A DNA stretch of 6,671 nucleotides, from assembly GCA_039034035.1 (NCBI GenBank), contig JBCCBN010000157.1:1-6671 (forward strand). Direction: 5' to 3'. Positions 5,017-6,671 of the stretch are shown here, piece by piece (position 1 is the stretch's first letter; every line of letters starts with the position of its first letter). The position numbers and the translations under genes are program-made. Below the pieces are notes generated by a model. It was not told the DNA's origin, did no database searches, and saw only the letters and a program-made list of their open reading frames with translations. The stretch is from UBA5336 sp039034035. Lineage in GTDB: Bacteria > Pseudomonadota > Alphaproteobacteria > Caulobacterales > Hyphomonadaceae.

Positions 5017-5348
5017 GGCCAATCTCCCACTTGTCGCGGAGATTGGATCGTTTGCGTTAAGGAAGCGTTTTCCACTTGGGGGGCGCGCGGCAGCGTTGGC
5101 GGCAAAGCGGGATGAGGCGAGCGACGGAACTTGTTGAAAAGTCGGACGAAAGGGTTGGGCAATCCGCCCAATCCGTTGCGGTACCAACCGATCTGGTCAC
5201 AGTTTAACCATATTGGTTTGATGCATGGCATCTGTACGAAACGACGAGGGGTCAGATTCGGCGTCCCGAACAGTGCGACTGACCCTTCCAGAGACTTACG
5301 GACGCGCGCCAGCATGGCGGCGGGTCCGTATGTGAGGGAGGTTCCGGG
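5017..5348. other. Divergent 332-bp spacer with clustered inverted repeats
   Basis: No gene is credible here. The stretch separates the divergent PAN and membrane-protein genes. Notable structures are TTGGGC-AATCC-GCCCAA (5155-5171), AACCA-TAT-TGGTT (5206-5218), GATGC-ATG-GCATC (5220-5232), and a nested hairpin with outer arms GGGTCAG/CTGACCC (5249-5255, 5279-5285) and inner arms TTCGG/CCGAA (5257-5261, 5266-5270). The region around 5195-5240 is markedly less GC-rich than the genes, as expected for promoters. I could not fix -35/-10 boxes with confidence. GAGGGAGG at 5334-5341 is a strong Shine-Dalgarno for the gene at 5349. Confidence 0.5.
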
Positions 5349-5801
5349 ATGAGCCAGCACTACACGACCTTTGATGCTCCGCCGCCGTCGCCAATGCCGG
5401 TGAAACCGCTGGGGCATTGGGCTGTGTTGGCTGTGGTGTTCTTTTCCGGACCAATCTTCTGGGCCATAGGCAATGGCGTCGAATGGGCACTCTACAATCC
5501 CAGCGAAGGCTATCAGTTCGCCAATCTTGTTCATCCGATGACCCAGGACCGGATCGCTCGTTACTGGCCTTGGGCGGTTCGCGTCACGCTTGGCATCAAT
5601 GTGATGCTGGCGTTCGCGACGCTGTTGCTGCTGCGCCAGGGTGACGCTGAGCGCGAGGGCCAGCCCCACACCGAGCACACCCGTTCGCTGGAGAATTGGC
5701 TGATCAAGGTCACGGGTACACTGGCGACCGCTGTCGTTGTTGTGTTCTTCTGGGCTTCGGCGGGCGCTGTTGGCTATTTGATCCTCAAGAACCTCTTCTG
5801 A
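5349..5801 (+). CDS. Small three-helix membrane protein, function unknown
   Basis: I do not recognise a family for these 150 residues. The start at 5349 is well supported by a strong Shine-Dalgarno (GAGGGAGG) ending 7 nt upstream. After a Pro-rich N-terminus (about 10-20), hydrophobic segments lie at about 22-41, 74-96 and 116-146. The last ends in a short basic tail (LKNLF). The loop between helices 1 and 2 (about 42-73) carries aromatic and polar residues (WALYNPSEGYQFANLVHP) and could face the periplasm. A charged, Glu/His-rich loop (about 97-115) separates helices 2 and 3. There are no cysteines and no enzyme motif. It is transcribed alone, divergently from the PAN gene and convergently with the LysE-type gene. 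Real gene, unknown role; a membrane-subunit or sensor partner would be a guess. Confidence 0.7.
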   Translation: MSQHYTTFDAPPPSPMPVKPLGHWAVLAVVFFSGPIFWAIGNGVEWALYNPSEGYQFANLVHPMTQDRIARYWPWAVRVTLGINVMLAFATLLLLRQGDAEREGQPHTEHTRSLENWLIKVTGTLATAVVVVFFWASAGAVGYLILKNLF

Positions 5802-5910
5802 GCCGCGTTTTCCGGGGGTAGGGCAATCGGCTCGGTCTTGCGCCGGTCCTCGGTCCGCCCTCCTGTGGCGAAACCGCCTGCCAAACGATGCAAATTGGCC
5901 GGAAAGTCCC

Positions 5911-6522
5911 CTAGCCCTTCGGCCCTTTCACCGCCTGAAGCGTCGTCTTCCGCACGCCGCGCCCGAGATCGACCTTGCCGCGGCCATAGCTTGGCGAACC
6001 TGCAAAGATGACATAGACCGTCGCATTGACGATAGACAGCGCTACGAAGGTAAGGGCCAGAATCCAAAGCTGAGGAGCAACCCTGAGATTAGTATCAATA
6101 AACTGGGGTAAAAATGCAGCAAAGAAGATAATCCCCTTGGGATTGAGAGCCGTCACTAAATAGGTGTTTACAAACAGTTTCCAGCGAGGACCAGAGTGTC
6201 TACCCGCGTATCTAAAGGCAGTCACCTCTCTTGAAGTAACATCTGACAAAAAAAGCTTGATTCCCAAATAGAGCAGATACAAACCACCTATCCATTTAAC
6301 AACCCCAAACCAAAAAGCTGAGGCAGCTAAGATAGTTCCCAACCCTAAAAGAGACATCGTCATAGCCGTAGAATCGGCAAGAGCTACCGCCGCGATGAGA
6401 GGAATATTAGCTCGCCGCCCATGGGATAACGAGTAGCTAATAACTGTGAGAATAGTCGGACCCGGAATAATAAGCAGGACTACGGATGCAGCAATGAAGG
6501 CAAGCCAAATTTCGATCGACAT
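5911..6522 (-). CDS. LysE/RhtB-family amino-acid exporter, C-terminally altered
   Basis: RhtB/LysE proteins are six-helix inner-membrane exporters of amino acids or metabolites such as homoserine, threonine and lysine. This 203-residue protein has the N-terminal signature IIPGPTILTVISYSLSHGRR (18-37), the GLYLLYLGIKL helix (80-90) and LNPKGIIFFAAFLPQF (126-141). Hydrophobic segments lie at about 5-26, 39-66, 68-92, 120-141 and 150-174. After FAG (173-175) the family's final basic loop and sixth helix are replaced by a short hydrophilic tail rich in Gly, Lys and Arg (176-203). That point coincides with a jump in G+C (about 46% across 6001-6540 against about 70% in 5941-6000), so the gene is probably a foreign 5' part joined to local DNA. 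The ATG at 6522 has only a distant GGA. Substrate unknown; whether the shortened protein works is doubtful. Confidence 0.85.
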   Translation of the reverse strand: MSIEIWLAFIAASVVLLIIPGPTILTVISYSLSHGRRANIPLIAAVALADSTAMTMSLLGLGTILAASAFWFGVVKWIGGLYLLYLGIKLFLSDVTSREVTAFRYAGRHSGPRWKLFVNTYLVTALNPKGIIFFAAFLPQFIDTNLRVAPQLWILALTFVALSIVNATVYVIFAGSPSYGRGKVDLGRGVRKTTLQAVKGPKG

Positions 6523-6651
6523 GTCAGCTTTTTTTCCACAGAATTAACGCTACCTTACAGCAAACGATATTCGCAGAACAGCGAACCACATTTACAATCG
6601 GATATCAGCATGGTGAATGTCTTGGCTGGATAGCGTTTTCTAGCAGCCTAA
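6000..6651 (-). mobile_element. Low-GC segment, candidate truncated integron gene cassette
   Basis: The block runs from the attC-like crossover at 6651/6652 to about 6000, where G+C rises sharply and the LysE protein loses its family pattern. Layout on the minus strand fits a cassette: GTTAGGC junction, about 130 bp leader, then one ORF. The expected 3' attC after the ORF is absent, so the cassette would have lost its end. Inference; horizontal transfer by another route fits the composition as well. Confidence 0.4.
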
Positions 6652-6671
6652 CGGTGAAGTTGTGCGGCGGC
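6646..6671 (-). mobile_element. Possible 3' end of an integron attC site (cut by window edge)
   Basis: On the minus strand the window opens with GCCGCCGCACAACTT, then CACC, then GTTAGGC (6652-6646). The last seven bases fit the attC core GTTRRRY, and the AACTT 7-9 bases before it resembles the L' box region of known attC sites. The matching RYYYAAC half would lie outside the window, so this cannot be settled here. Confidence 0.4.

Noticed and set aside
5017..5187. Longer start of the PAN gene at 5187
   Set aside because: It would bury the signal peptide behind 57 Arg/Pro-rich residues; the ATG at 5016 has a well-spaced GGAG.
5131..5352. 73-aa plus-strand frame before the membrane-protein gene
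   Set aside because: No start signal or motif, and it runs through several inverted repeats of the divergent spacer.
5774..6067. Minus-strand frame overlapping the LysE 3' end as a rescue by frameshift
   Set aside because: Switching frame near 6000 does not restore a sixth hydrophobic helix; the alternative tail is Arg/Glu/Gly-rich.
6548..6601. 18-residue minus-strand frame (MLISDCKCGSLFCEYRLL) ahead of the LysE gene
   Set aside because: No ribosome-binding site is evident, and short frames of this size arise by chance in low-GC leader DNA.

Overview
The window is GC-rich chromosomal DNA whose gene complement and codon usage (strong G/C preference at third positions) suit an alphaproteobacterium. 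I lean towards a Caulobacterales/Maricaulales-type lineage, but no single gene here fixes the genus. It holds eight protein genes, one tRNA gene, a family of structured GC-rich repeats, and a low-GC block at the right end that looks acquired.

Layout, left to right. 26-517 (-) is an unrecognised small protein. 780-2077 (+) is a two-gene run of DUF805-type inner-membrane proteins, the second strongly diverged. 2078-2399 has no gene and carries two copies of a hairpin-rich repeat plus a 24-bp direct repeat offset by exactly 100 bp. 2400-3203 (-) is lipB, lipoyl(octanoyl) transferase. A divergent tRNA-Leu(GAG) follows at 3274-3358, with a third copy of the repeat directly after its encoded CCA. 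3468-4400 (-) is a lipoprotein-type formylglycine-generating enzyme (FGE/SUMF1) that keeps both copper-ligating cysteines. Upstream of it on the same strand (4597-5016) is a small secreted PAN/apple-domain protein. 5349-5801 (+) is a small three-helix membrane protein of unknown function, transcribed away from the PAN gene across a 332-bp spacer rich in inverted repeats. 5911-6522 (-) is a LysE/RhtB-family exporter in low-GC DNA whose last helix is missing, and the window ends in what looks like the 3' end of an integron attC site.

How the parts relate. lipB and the tRNA gene are housekeeping. The FGE and PAN genes encode two exported proteins in the same orientation and may act together in the envelope, but no sulfatase or other CxPxR substrate is visible here. 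The repeats sit only in the two convergent 3'-3' spacers (DUF805/lipB and tRNA/FGE), the usual habitat of REP/BIME-like elements. The LysE segment (about 6000-6651) is about 46% G+C by hand count against about 70% in the adjoining 60 bp. It starts at the attC-like GTTAGGC and stops where the protein leaves its family pattern, so the simplest reading is a gene cassette that has lost its 3' end and its own attC.

The two observations most worth following are the attC/truncated cassette junction and the exported, apparently catalytically complete FGE.
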